In this document: one piece after another, positions 32,404 through 41,940 of the stretch
Position numbering within the stretch: position 1 is the stretch's first letter
How the letters are laid out: each line of letters starts with the position of its first letter
Assembly: GCF_021134715.1 (NCBI RefSeq)
Contig: NC_060021.1
Coordinates: 310,001 to 374,000 of the forward strand
DNA length: 64,000 nucleotides
Direction: 5' to 3'
DNA from: Daphnia pulex
Lineage: Eukaryota; Arthropoda; Branchiopoda; Diplostraca; Daphniidae
The notes under the pieces: generated by a model
Told to the model about the DNA's origin: nothing
The model's database searches: none
Seen by the model: the letters and a program-made list of their open reading frames with translations, nothing else
Program-made: the position numbers and the translations under genes

Positions 32404-33922
32404 ACATTATCAATTGGTGGAAAATGACAAGTGGTCGGCCGCGCTGAAATTCAAGATCGATAAATTATATCGATGTTTAGAAATTACAAGTGCATATCTG
32501 GGCTCCCTTCTCAGTGGCCCCGTTTCCCTAATTAACCACTAACCAACGCCCACCGGTGGTCACTCACTCGCTGCGACAACCAGGAGGAAGGGAGTAGACT
32601 GGTCGAACGGGGACTTGCAAGGCGCATGATTCGATGAAATCTGTTGGAGGGTCATGAGTCTAAGCCGGAAGCCTACTAAGATTAATCGCTCTCGTAATAA
32701 CTGTTCCTCGGCTCTCTTCGCTCTTTTTCCGGTTTCTCTTAACCATGGCCCGGTAATCTCCCTGGTCGAGTCAGTGCGGGCAATAAGAATTTTAAGCTGG
32801 AACAACGCCTCCTTTGAGCGGTCCGGACAATCCTGAATCCTTTAGGGTTGCCATTCCATCGAGGCTTAAACGAGGGTACGTAATTACACGTTAGTCAATT
32901 GCTAAAGCTACAAATACGATTGTTTGTATTACCCAGATGACGCGGAGGTGTTGCCCATTGAGTGGTTTTTGTGACAAGGAGTCACTGAACGAAACGCTAA
33001 ACCCAATGAAAAAAGGTAATGACATGAAGCTTTTGCTTTCGCAGAAAATAATGTGAATTTGTTTGCAGCCAACCATCCTTTATATATCCGAGCCGAGTCC
33101 TTTCCGTCTACATTCGGTGTGAAGAGCAAAACCCAAATTTCAACACATTTTACTGCTTAGCAACGAAAACAAAGCGAGTGTCAAAACATTGTTTTACTTG
33201 CGCATACTTTATTGTGGCAGAAACGCGTTGGTCATGTAACAGGGTGGAATTTTTTTCCCTTTTGTTCATGCAGCATCAAACGACACGCGATAGGTTCCGG
33301 CGGTAATCAACTATTCAAGATGGTAGACATGTCAATGTAAAAGACAGGGTAAGGGTAGCTCCTGTAAATGTTATTCATTTATGTTAAATAGCTGCTAGTA
33401 GGATCTCATTGTTGATTTGCGGTTACAAAATCCATAGCCCTAGAGTTCAGGTATTGTCAATCAATCATTTGATTTGCGTTTTAAATCCTCCTAAATCAGT
33501 TGTGGAAATACGATTCCCCCCGCTTCTCCTGGGTGGTTACTTAGGATCATTTAAGTTCATTTTTGAGTTATTCGTTGTGAACGTAGCGGACGAACTCTGA
33601 CAGTCTATCGAGCTTTAGCAATTGCGTCTAATTTCTTATTTTATTCAACCGTTCTATGAGAAGCTTTGATTTCTATTTTTTATATTAATAGTTTACCTTT
33701 TTTTTATCTTTTTTTAGATTTTCTTCTCCGACCGCAGGTGCAAGGAATATGTTTGAAACTTAGAAAAGTTTGCAGTAGAATATTTAAAAAAAAGTCAACT
33801 GTCCTTCAAACGGTTCGAAATGGAAGATTTATTCATTTGACACCGAAGAAACGAGTCAAATGTCAAATGTGGTATTTTTAAAGTGACTAAAATTTAAGCC
33901 ATTATCATTTATGATTTGATAT
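32404..33922. other. Gene-poor stretch with one minus-strand promoter-like site
   Basis: No gene is firmly supported. On the minus strand GGATATATAAAGG lies near 33077-33090, followed within about 60 bases by an ATG opening MSLPFFIGFSVSFSDSLSQK, a frame of about 45 codons. This could be the first exon of something unseen. An 81-codon minus frame at 32560-32805 has no supporting features. The mirrored stretch is 49706-51224. Confidence 0.35.
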
Positions 33923-34313
33923 TTATTTTGATAGTGGTTTTTGTTGACCCATCCCCAGCAACGTCAACCTGCAGAAAGAAAAAGGCCAGTTTCTATGACC
34001 TTGACGCTCGAAGGTCACGGAGATCATTACGTAAAACGTGTCATGCAGTGGTGTAGAGGATGGGTGAGAATGACACGTGTTGCTTCATTATCAAAAAGGT
34101 ACAATAGCCGCAAGTGTAAGCTTTTTGGTATTCATTTTGATATTGGTTATTGTAGACCCATCCCCGGCAAAGTCACCTGCAGAAGGAAAGGCCAGTTTGC
34201 ATTTCAATCGAAGGTCATGGAGATCATTACGTAAAAGGTGTCAGGCATTGGTGTAGAGGTTGGGTGAGAACGGGACGTTTTGCTTCATTATCAAGAAGGT
34301 AAAATAGCCATTA
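33923..34313. repeat. Two tandem copies of a unit of about 200 bases upstream of the YYTEAP promoter (left arm)
   Basis: Copies at about 33923-34112 and 34132-34313 share gacccatcccc, ctgcagaa, ggagatcattacgtaaaa and ttgcttcattatcaa. They end about 30 bases before the TATA box and could be duplicated upstream regulatory sequence; that is an inference. Confidence 0.85.
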
Positions 34314-34342
34314 GGCTTAAGAGGAGGGGTGAGAAAAAATTG

Positions 34343-34377
34343 TATAAAAGGCGAGAGAAAAGTTGACAGGGATCAGT
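34343..34377 (+). promoter_or_regulatory. TATA box and TCAGT initiator of the YYTEAP gene (left arm)
   Basis: TATAAAAG at 34343-34350 and TCAGT at 34373-34377 are about 30 bases apart, a textbook arthropod core promoter. The LINE insertion downstream duplicated the initiator but not the TATA box, so in this arm transcription from here would enter the LINE fragment. Confidence 0.75.
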
Positions 34378-34448
34378 CGAGTGAGCATCTCCGACACGGC
34401 AATAACTCCATATTTCGTCGTAATAACAGTTTGCAATCATGGGTAAAT
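34365..34448. repeat. Left copy of an 84-base target-site duplication
   Basis: Runs from gacagggatcagtcgag to atgggtaaat and matches the empty site in the right arm exactly as far as I could compare. It contains the host initiator, the 5' leader and the start codon of the YYTEAP gene. Confidence 0.88.
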
Positions 34449-35617
34449 CAACGGCAACAGAGGCCCTGCTACGAGAGACGGGCGAAATGCCCTTGCACCT
34501 TAGGAGAAATCTCGCCAGCGTCAAACATTATTTAAGGTGCTACGAGGTGAAGTCTGACCTGCTAGCAGAAAAAGAAGAGTGGTTCAAAAACGCCGAGCAG
34601 TGTTTTCTCTCCAGAGTCGAGTCCGTTACAAACACCTTGGACCATCATCCTAAATCAGTCGAGAAATTATCCATCAGCAAGCACCCGCCATGGCAGGCTT
34701 TGCTTCCGGAAGTCACGACGTACACACCAAACGACCTGAAATGGCAAAATGTGGTCCACATTTACACAGACGCAGCAAAATCAAAAGACGGGCGATGTGC
34801 TGTTGCCTTTGTGGTACCAGAGAAAGTCATCGTTGAGCAGAAGCGTCTGGTGGACGGTTTGGCGACAGCAAAGTGTGAACTCGTAGCAATACACCTGGCA
34901 GTAAAGTGGGCAGAAGCACACGCAACACTGGGGAGCTTTGTTATCCTAACAGACTCAAAAAAGGCATTGCAAATACTCCACTCAAGTAGTGAAAACAACA
35001 GTGTCAAAACAAGCACCGTGGACACCTGGCGAGCACTCTCCAGAGCTGGCACAACTGTCAGTTTTTCGTGGGTAAAAGGACACAGTGGAATATCCGGTAA
35101 CGAGCAAGCTGATCGTGCTGCCAAAAATGGGCTGGAGCTAAAACCCAGCCTCAGCTGCAGAAGAGACACAAACGACATCCGTGAAAACGTTGAAGACCTC
35201 CTCCTGAAAAAATGGCAAGGCCTCTGGGACAAGCCGAAAACGGAAAGTGGACGTTTCACCCACAGACACAGTCCAGTCGTGTCAAGAATCGCCTCCCTGT
35301 TCGGCCAGTCAAGAAGTGAGCAAGTGTTCTTATCGCAGATTCGCCTCGACATGCTGCCGCTAAACTATCGTCTGTTCAAACGCAAAAAACATCCGACCGG
35401 TCTCTGCTGCAACTGCGACGCCGAAGAAAAAGAAAATGTCGAACATGTACTGCTGGCCTGCCCGGCGTACGCAAAGGAGCGAGAAGAAATGGTGTACGTA
35501 GTGAGCGAAAACACTCCCACACTGCAAGAGCTGCTAAATTTCAACGACGAGGTAACTCTCAAAGCCGTTTTGGACTTCTTTAATGCCATAGGCATCAAAG
35601 CCCGAATCGGTTTCTAG
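34439..35617 (+). CDS. Chimeric ORF: host start codon fused to a LINE RNase H domain
   Basis: A 392-codon open frame. The first three codons (Met-Gly-Lys) come from the duplicated host exon; codon 4 onward is LINE. An RNase H domain spans about residues 105-232, with all four acidic residues present: D111 in YTDAAKS, E147 in KCELVAI, D172 in LTDSKKAL and D224 in GNEQADRAAK, plus the His of VKGHSG. A C-terminal Cys/His motif (CCNC ... EHVLLAC, about 323-341) follows. The frame has no stop and lies directly downstream of the host TATA/initiator promoter, so a capped transcript is plausible. It may equally be a young insertion that has not yet decayed. The product could cleave RNA in RNA/DNA hybrids; activity is inferred from the residues. 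Confidence 0.75.
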   Translation: MGKSTATEALLRETGEMPLHLRRNLASVKHYLRCYEVKSDLLAEKEEWFKNAEQCFLSRVESVTNTLDHHPKSVEKLSISKHPPWQALLPEVTTYTPNDLKWQNVVHIYTDAAKSKDGRCAVAFVVPEKVIVEQKRLVDGLATAKCELVAIHLAVKWAEAHATLGSFVILTDSKKALQILHSSSENNSVKTSTVDTWRALSRAGTTVSFSWVKGHSGISGNEQADRAAKNGLELKPSLSCRRDTNDIRENVEDLLLKKWQGLWDKPKTESGRFTHRHSPVVSRIASLFGQSRSEQVFLSQIRLDMLPLNYRLFKRKKHPTGLCCNCDAEEKENVEHVLLACPAYAKEREEMVYVVSENTPTLQELLNFNDEVTLKAVLDFFNAIGIKARIGF

Positions 35618-35744
35618 CAAGAGAAACCAAAAACCTAAAGCCGGTGCCCAGCTTTCTCCCTAAAACGCATGTGCAAGTGGCGTAAATAGGCCTGCCGGCC
35701 TGGAAACGTCAAACCCCCATCCCCAAAAAACCAACCAACCAACC
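34449..35744 (+). mobile_element. 5'-truncated non-LTR retrotransposon fragment (LINE, RNase H-bearing)
   Basis: A 1296-base insertion present only in the left arm. It carries the C-terminal part of a LINE ORF2 (RNase H and a Cys/His motif), a short 3' region, and ends in ccaaccaaccaacc. It is bounded by the 84/82-base duplication. The absence of reverse transcriptase fits 5' truncation. RNase H combined with the C-terminal Cys/His motif is typical of I-like clades; the exact clade is not determined. Confidence 0.88.
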
Positions 35745-35826
35745 GACAGGGATCAGTCGAGTGAGCATCTCCGACACGGCAAACTCCATATTTCGTCGTA
35801 ATAACAGTTCGCAATCATGGGTAAAT
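35745..35826. repeat. Right copy of the target-site duplication (82 bases)
   Basis: Same text as 34365-34448, with two bases missing (ggcaaactcc for ggcaataactcc) and one substitution (ttcgcaatc for ttgcaatc). Confidence 0.88.
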
Positions 35827-36193
35827 GTTCATTTTTATTTCGAGTTGTAAATCTATTCTATCTTGTTATTAGTTGTTGATACGACTAGTTAACTTCGAAA
35901 ACTAATTTCCCGTTGTTTATTGCATAGTTAATTATGGCATTGTGTTGCTGTTGGGTGTTGTATCGTTGATGTCGACCACGAGAGAAAATCTTTTAAAAGG
36001 AAAGAGAAAAGGCAACAGAAGTCAATCGAGTGAGCATCTCCGACCCGGCAACAACTTCATTCTTCGTCGTATTACCAGGTCGCAATCACGGGTAAATAAT
36101 CTGTATTTCTACGTGGAATTTTGTATCAATTTTCATTTTTTTTTTCTATTTGATAATATGTCCGTTATATTGTTGAAATTTAATATTGTCTAG
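35817..36193 (+). pseudogene. YYTEAP-type gene copy 1, signal-peptide exons only (left arm)
   Basis: Exon 1 is ATGG (35817-35820) with donor gtaaat. Exon 2 starts at 35928 and reads VNYGIVLLLGVVSLMS, a signal-peptide-like run. It then passes, without any repeat domain, into a second copy of the gene's own 5' leader (gagtgagcatctccgac) and stops at 36193. Copy 1 is thus truncated by an unequal tandem duplication. In this arm it has lost its TATA box to the LINE insertion. Confidence 0.65.
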
Positions 36194-36660
36194 TTAACAA
36201 TGCCGTCATGCTGCTATTGCTTGTTGTATCGTCGATGGCTGGGTCGATCACTGGTGTACCAACGTATCCTGGTTAAGGCGGATACCAAACCGCAACGCAA
36301 CCGCCTTACTAAACAACATACGCAATGACCAGATACTACACCGAGGTTGCACTGTTGGGTTTACAGTTAAACCACCAAGGATCCAGATGATTACACCACA
36401 ACTTGTGCTGCTCCTCGAGCTACACTACCAAAGCGCTACAGTACTACACCGAGGCACCTACTGAGACTACGCAACTACGTATGCTGCCCCAACCTACGAC
36501 ACCGAGGCTCCAGCGTATTACATCACCAAGGCTGTCGAATTCTACACTGGAGCGCCCAAGTACGACAGAAATCAGTCAAGTGAGCTTCTCCGACACCCAA
36601 CACGGCAACCCCGAAGTTTCGAATTAACTTCGTTTCAAACAGTGGAACGGCAAAGAGTGA
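36030..36660 (+). pseudogene. YYTEAP-type gene copy 2, decayed (left arm)
   Basis: The leader recurs (gagtgagcatctccgac), but the start codon reads ACG (cacgggtaaat). After the intron the signal frame NNAVMLLLLVVSSMAGSITG is visible and meets a stop where copy 3 has TAT (CCT GGT TAA GGC). Fragments of the repeat follow in shifting frames (tactacaccgagg, accaaggctccag). The copy ends near 36630, just before the AIF fragment. Confidence 0.8.
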
Positions 36661-36734
36661 AGGTGAGTTCTTTATTATTGTAATTTTGTGCAACATGTAC
36701 TAATGACTTGTTTTCCTTCCTTGTCTGTCTTTAG

Positions 36735-37800
36735 AACAAGACGAATTCGACTGCAATCGCGTCGAATTGAATAGTAAAGATAACATATTCGTACGTGTAC
36801 ACCGCGCCGTTAAACTTGACATTTTCGGTCGGCAAGCCGCACTTGACGATGGCCGTACCATCACCTACGACAAGTGCGTTATTGCCACAGGTAAACATTT
36901 TATGCCAAACGAAATTATGGAATGCTGAATAACTTTGATAATCTTCCTGCTCGATAGTATCTAAGAGTCTATTTAAATTGCTAGCAATTTATTTCTGTGA
37001 ATTAGTTCTACGAATAGAATTAGTTCTACGAATTCCTCTAAAAATGGCCTTTATTTTGTTAGGTGTTAAACGAAAATCTTTTCCAATCCCTGAGCGGTGC
37101 CCTAAAAGATGCCCACGAGCACGTAGCGCTGTTCCGCAACATCGATGGCGGTAACATAGGTCCAGTTCCCCGTTCTCCTAAATATTTGAGCCAATGGACA
37201 ACCGAGAAGGTGAAAGCGGAAAGTGTTAATGTTTTGCCCAAAACTAATGTTGAGGGTGTAATTTTGGAAGACTACAAGGTCGCATTGACCTTAAACAATG
37301 GTCAAAAGGTAAACAGTTATTTCTGTACATGTTTTAGCGATGTTAATTAAAATCTAAAAATTATTTCAGCAGATTTAAACTGACAATGTCGTCGCTGCTG
37401 TCGGTTGGGACGCAAACACGGATTTGGCTGTTGCTTTTGGTTTGGAAATAGAGGAGAGGAGATTTTGGTGGTTATCGAGTGAATACCGAGCTTGAAGCAT
37501 GATCGAACGTTTGTTTGGTACGGTTTCGTAAGAATCCTTGAACATTTTATTTCATATTAATTGTGCTTTTGTGATTAAAACTTGACCAACATTGACTGCT
37601 CTAATGTTGTTGTTAGATAGTATATGAAGTTCTTGTTAAATTAGATTCTAATTATTGGGTTTGGACTTTATTTTTTATTAGACTGGAGATGTTACGTTCT
37701 TTTGTGATATCAAATTGGGTCGCTGTTGTATGGAACATGTTCACCATGCTGTTGTATCTGGGCGATTGGCTGGAGAGAACAATACTGGCAAAGAAACATG
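36735..37800 (+). pseudogene. Unprocessed apoptosis-inducing factor (AIF) pseudogene (left arm)
   Basis: Four exon-like blocks with introns kept. Block 1 (36735-36890) reads DDGRTITYDKCVIATG, the FAD-domain segment before the donor. Block 2 (37063-37308) reads AHEHVALFRN and then directly PKYLSQWTTEKVKAESVNV, so the NAD-binding GxGxxG part is missing. Block 3 (from about 37373) reads DNVVAAVGWDANTDLA, shifts frame, then GGYRVNTELEA followed by TGA where AIF proteins have Arg. Block 4 (from 37681) reads [14 protein letters not shown] and [19 protein letters not shown] is a mitochondrial flavoprotein oxidoreductase. Frameshifts, the stop and the internal deletion make this copy dead. Retained introns show it came by DNA duplication, not retroposition. 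Confidence 0.85.
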
Positions 37801-37819
37801 GATGAAAAACTGCAGTGCA

Positions 37820-38806
37820 CTGTTACCGAGTGCATTCTTCGTCGTATTATCAGTACGCAATCGGGTAAATATTCTGTTTCACGGAGTTTTTATAAATTAT
37901 TTGTTTTCTATCTGTTTGTGTACCATATTGAATATTAATGTTCAAATTATTTACCGCACAGTTGATGTGATGTCGTGATGTTGCCGTTTGCCGTATCGTT
38001 GAAGGCTGGGTCGATCACTGGTGTACCGATGTCTCCTGGGTATGGCGGATACCAAAGCACCACGCCGCCGCCTTGCTACACAACGACAACATTCGCAAAA
38101 ACCGGTTACTACACTGAGGCACACTATTACTACACCACCAAGGCTCCAGAGTATTACACCGAAGCTGATGCTGCCCCGAGTTACAACATCAAACGTACTA
38201 CACCGAGGCTCCAAAGTACTAAAACCACCAAGTCACCGGAGAATTACACGTATGTTGCCCCAGCTTGCTGCACCGAGGCTCCCAAGTATTACCTAGTTCC
38301 TAGGTACTACACCGAGGCTCCAACTTATTACACCACCAAAGCGGCTGAATACTACACCGAGCCGCCCAAGTACTACACCAACAAGGCTCCAGAGTATTAC
38401 ACCACAACTTGTGCTTCCCTGAGCCTCTACACCGAAGCCCCGAAGTATTACTCTGCCCTAAGCTACACAACTACAACTGAGCCCCAACTTACTACACAGC
38501 GGCTGCTCCTTCGTACTACGTTGAATCGGAATACTACACCTAGGCTTCAGTTTACTACACCACAACCTATGCTACACCGAGGCCCCTATGTACTACACTA
38601 CCAAGGCACCTGAGTATTATAACACTACTTACGCTGCTCCGACCAACTACACCGAAGCTCCGAAGTATTACTCTATCCCGAGTTACTACACCACTAAGGC
38701 ACCTGAATATTACACCACACCTTACGCTTCTCCAACTTACTACAGGGACGCTCCTAAATATTATAAGTATGTTCAGATTTGTCGGTCATATCTTAATAGT
38801 TTCTAG
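37820..38806 (+). pseudogene. YYTEAP-type gene copy 3 with most of the repeat region (left arm)
   Basis: The leader and first exon recur near 37830-37863, but ATGG reads TCGG before gtaaat. After the intron (acceptor cacag near 37960) comes the signal-like AVSLKAGSITGVPMSPGYGG. Then follow many YYTEAPKYYTTKAPEYY-like repeats, typical of secreted Tyr-rich structural proteins. The frame slips in and out (RTTPRLQSTKTTKS is the repeat read in another frame) and finally leaves the repeat near 38600, while another frame continues it to 38806. Both start and frame are damaged, so this is probably a pseudogene. Confidence 0.75.
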
Positions 38807-39927
38807 TCACTGGGAATTGTTGATCTTTAATAGGGAAATAATTTTTTTAAAACCTGGGTTATCATTGTGTACGACTTCTCTTGCCACCTAAAAGCCTTAA
38901 GACATTGCGACGTTTTCTTATTTTGGTTGGGTCTTTCCTATTTCGTATGTTGGAGGTGATTATTGCTCTAGTCTCTCCGCATTCCGACATATTCTAGTGT
39001 TTAGACAACTTTCATTTACAGGGCAAGTTACGAAAGAGACGTACTGTGTGGTGTTTACTAAAATTGATTGATGTTGACAGCTCTCTTTTTAACTTAAGTT
39101 GGTGTAACAAAAGAGTTTGAGATAATGTGTGGTTTATCATAGAAGTTTATTTGAAGAATGTGGAGTTTATCAGTTGCTTGCCTATATCTTATGTAAAACT
39201 TGAAAGTTGTAAAAAATACATAAAGTTGTAAACTAAACATTTTTTTATTACAAGTTATGAAAAATAGCAAACAAAAACATTAAAAGGAATTGCTTTATTG
39301 TCCCACCTCCACCCACAATTCCACCACATTTTACAATCACATACATACAAGTTAACCCGTTGGCTGCCACGCCATACAACCCGTAGGTTGCTCTCTACTA
39401 CTCTACGCGCCACGTCTGAAGGATCTATGACCAAGGTGGAACTTGCCATTGCTGACAAGTCCGGGCTGACACGGTGACAGAAGAATCCATCACCGCATCG
39501 ACAAAGGGGAACTAGGTATGGTGCATTGCCTAATAGGCGCCTTGCGGCAAGTTTTGGGCTGGTGCGACTTCCCGACCCCTCGGCATGAAAACCACGAGGC
39601 CGAACAGCGCACGCAGCCCGTGCTAAGGAGCAGGGGAGAACAAAGGCGTGGCAACCAACAAGTTAACTAACACTAACACATATTACCAACAACAAATAAT
39701 GATCCGCGCTGACACTTTGGAGATACCGGCGATGTTTTGGTGTCAATCTTCTCGACGTCTCCTCTGCATCATCTGAAGAAAGAGAAAAAATTCTTATTAG
39801 AGTGACATGCCAATAAAAGTTACATAATACATGTAGGTACATCGATCTGTTATTTTTGGCTCAAAACTTAAAAGGCACGCTTTCAATTTCTTAAAATCTA
39901 GCTAACAATATTGAAAACTGTACACAT
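38807..39927. other. Gene-poor stretch with a small inverted repeat
   Basis: No gene is supported. ttaacccgttggctgccacg near 39353 pairs with cgtggcaaccaacaagttaa near 39647 as an imperfect inverted repeat about 315 bases long overall. The enclosed text is unusually GC-rich for the region (around 39460-39650). This could be a short non-autonomous element. The mirrored stretch is 45079-46199. Confidence 0.45.
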
Positions 39928-40315
39928 AACAAAGCTCACTTGCTAGTCTTTAAAAAAAATTCCGGAAGTCAACCGGAAGTAGCCACAGCTCCTCAACCAT
40001 TGAGCTGTTGTCAAATTAAACCACATATTCGTGATCTCCATGAAATTTGGGGTCGATTAAGTGTGATTTAAACGAAATCCAAAATTTGGCCAAAATCGAG
40101 AATTTTCCTGAACTATAGTTCAGGAAAATTTTCAAAGCCGGAAGTACGAAAACGTACAAAACGAAACATGAACTTTACCACAAATTCGACGAGGATCACG
40201 AATATGTGGTTCTTTTGTGCGTCAGATGAATATTTACTGAACTACTGACTGAAAAGAGTAAACCGGAAGTAGAAAAAAAAAGCAATTTTCGAAAATTTAA
40301 CAAGTGAGCTTTGTT
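39928..40315. mobile_element. Foldback MITE with AACAAAGCTCACTTG ends (left arm)
   Basis: A 388-base element begins AACAAAGCTCACTTG and ends with its exact reverse complement. Inside, accacatattcgtgatc pairs with gatcacgaatatgtggt, and the centre is a perfect palindrome, attttcctgaactatagttc with its complement. It is non-coding. A target duplication was not clear. Confidence 0.85.
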
Positions 40316-40576
40316 GGGGGAATAATAATCGTCAGTTATCACTAAATATTTCAACAAAATAACTGTCGATAAATGTTTAAAGAGATGTTCAAAGTAACAG
40401 AAACTGACTGTTTTGACAGCTGTTTAGACTGCAAATTATCAAAAAGCCATCTAGCGTTAGAAAATAGAAACGTCCAAGTAAACTGTTTGCGCGCAAGAAG
40501 GGCCTAATTTTGGAAACTATTACACAGACACAGTCTAACGCAACTAGACTATTGGTAGATAACCTAAGAAATTAAG

Positions 40577-40819
40577 TCAATTGTCGGTACCTAGGCATAA
40601 TCCCGTGGTGAGTGACTGCAGGTGTGTAACAGCTGACGGAAGCGATCTTGAAGTGGTCCAGAAACTCGCCAAGTCGTCAGTGAAGTAAAACAAATCTTGC
40701 TTAAAAGCAGTGAAGCTAGATGAGCGTGCGTCGCGAAGATAAGGATGGAGAAGAATGTTGTTGAAAATCCTTCTTCCGTCATGGACAAAGGTCAGCATTG
40801 GCAAAAGAATCTCCGTGCT
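40577..40819 (-). CDS. Candidate terminal exon, unknown protein (left arm)
   Basis: On the minus strand a TTTTACAG acceptor is followed by an 80-codon frame opening STEILLPMLTFVHDGRRIFN and ending GLCLGTDN. Composition looks protein-like. An upstream block near 40980-41110 reads SESCNFCDAPCNTMFVV in one frame but has no GT donor where expected. Not recognised; it could be a remnant of a larger gene or a transposon. Confidence 0.3.
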   Translation of the reverse strand, partial: STEILLPMLTFVHDGRRIFNNILLHPYLRDARSSSFTAFKQDLFYFTDDLASFWTTSRSLPSAVTHLQSLTTGLCLGTDN

Positions 40820-41136
40820 CTGTAAAACAAATTTTTACATTATTGAAAATATAACAATGAATAAAGCATTTACCATTTACCTTTTTTTAAGAAGCACACT
40901 GAAATGCTCACGATGAAAAAACTGTAAAAATTGAATTCACAGCAACAAACAGCATTACTCCTTAGGTTGATGTAAATTTCCTGATGTCAAAGAAAGTGTC
41001 ATGAAGTATTGCAGTAGCATCCATAACAACAAACATGGTGTTGCAGGGTGCGTCACAAAAATTGCAAGATTCAGAAAAGTCTTATGGTTTAGGATACCTA
41101 TGCAATAAATAATAAGAAAATATGAATTGTAATGGT

Positions 41137-41540
41137 CTGGTAGCAGTAATGGGGAAATACCTTATCTCGGCAGATTTGTATTCCACTACATGTGATCTTC
41201 AAACATGATTTTTAGGCTTTTGACAGCATGATGGGCCTAATGGATGGAAATTGACTGAGCGCTAAGTCAACTTGTTGGAATGACTGACACTGACAGTATG
41301 CATCTAGAAGACTAGAATTTGAAGAAATAAGTTGGTACAGTATAAAAATAAGGAAACTAGGTCAAGATAAACCTACATATGATACGAAATTCAATTTGGT
41401 AATTGAAATCACAGGAATATCAGTATAAATTAGCTACAGTTTGGTTTCGCCCTTTTCGGCTTCGCCTCGTTTGTAACAAGCTAACAACAACAAAGGCGAC
41501 ACTGGCGACATCTTGAGTTTTGAATCCTAAGTTGGTTGCA
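41137..41540 (+). repeat. Repeat R, copy 1 (palindrome tip)
   Basis: Includes gcgctaagtcaacttgttgg, gacagtatgcatcta and ends tgaatcctaagttggttgca. The same sequence occurs four times around the palindrome centre in alternating orientation. Confidence 0.88.
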
Positions 41541-41564
41541 CAGTCGCAGTTCAAATTATCGGAG

Positions 41565-41690
41565 TTCTACTGTCTCCGTGTCTCGTAGTGGAGTTCTACT
41601 GTCGAGCACTGGAGTTCTATTGTCGGGTATTTTAAGATAAAATATTGGGGTTCTATTGTCGGTGGAGTTCTATTATCGGGTATCTTTAAT
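41565..41690. repeat. Cluster of GACAGTAGAACTCCA repeats (left tip)
   Basis: Inverted-orientation copies of the CAGTAGAACTCC family lie between two inverted copies of repeat R, so R / cluster / R-inverted forms a small palindrome at the arm tip. Confidence 0.8.
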
Positions 41691-41695
41691 AATAT

Positions 41696-41926
41696 TGCAA
41701 CCAACTTAGGATTCAAAACTCATTACCAGATGTCGCTAGTGTCGCCTTGTTGTGTTTACATCGTGAAACCAGGAAAAAAGGGGTGAAACAATTGGATGCG
41801 AATTAATACTTATATTCCTGTGATTTCATATACCAAATTGAACTTCGTAACTTGTGTAGGTTTAACTTGACCTACTTTACTTATTTTTATACTATACCAA
41901 CTTATATCTTCAAATTTTAGATGCAG
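41696..41926 (-). repeat. Repeat R, copy 2 (inverted)
   Basis: Starts tgcaaccaacttaggattca, the reverse complement of the end of copy 1. It is cut off at 41926 by the join to the C2 cassette. Confidence 0.88.
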
Positions 41927-41940
41927 TTGGTCTGCAGTTA
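41903..41940 (+). promoter_or_regulatory. Hybrid core promoter of the spacer C2 gene
   Basis: The conserved initiator (tctgcagttatat) is present at about 41932-41944. The TATAAAGGGGG normally found about 28 bases upstream has been replaced by palindrome-arm sequence, because the join is at 41926/41927. The new upstream sequence has TTATATC near 41903, which might serve as a substitute TATA element; that is an inference. Confidence 0.4.

Larger units (their letters stand above)
20601..41926 (+). repeat. Left arm of a giant inverted repeat (palindrome)
   Basis: Position x in this arm pairs with 85006-x on the opposite strand for about 35827-41926, and with 83628-x for about 24000-34448. The 1378-base step between the two relations is the LINE insertion plus one copy of its target duplication. 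Below 24 kb the relation drifts by 1-2 bases, then by larger indels. The inner part of the arm is almost identical to its partner; the outer part (below about 22.9 kb) is clearly diverged. Confidence 0.97.

Noticed and set aside
32560-32805. 81-codon minus-strand frame (mirror 50823-51068)
   Set aside because: It has some protein-like composition, but no splice partners, promoter or recognisable motif tie it to a gene.
34762-35352. 196-codon frame antisense to the LINE RNase H ORF
   Set aside because: It is opposite a frame with clear RNase H motifs and has no recognisable content.
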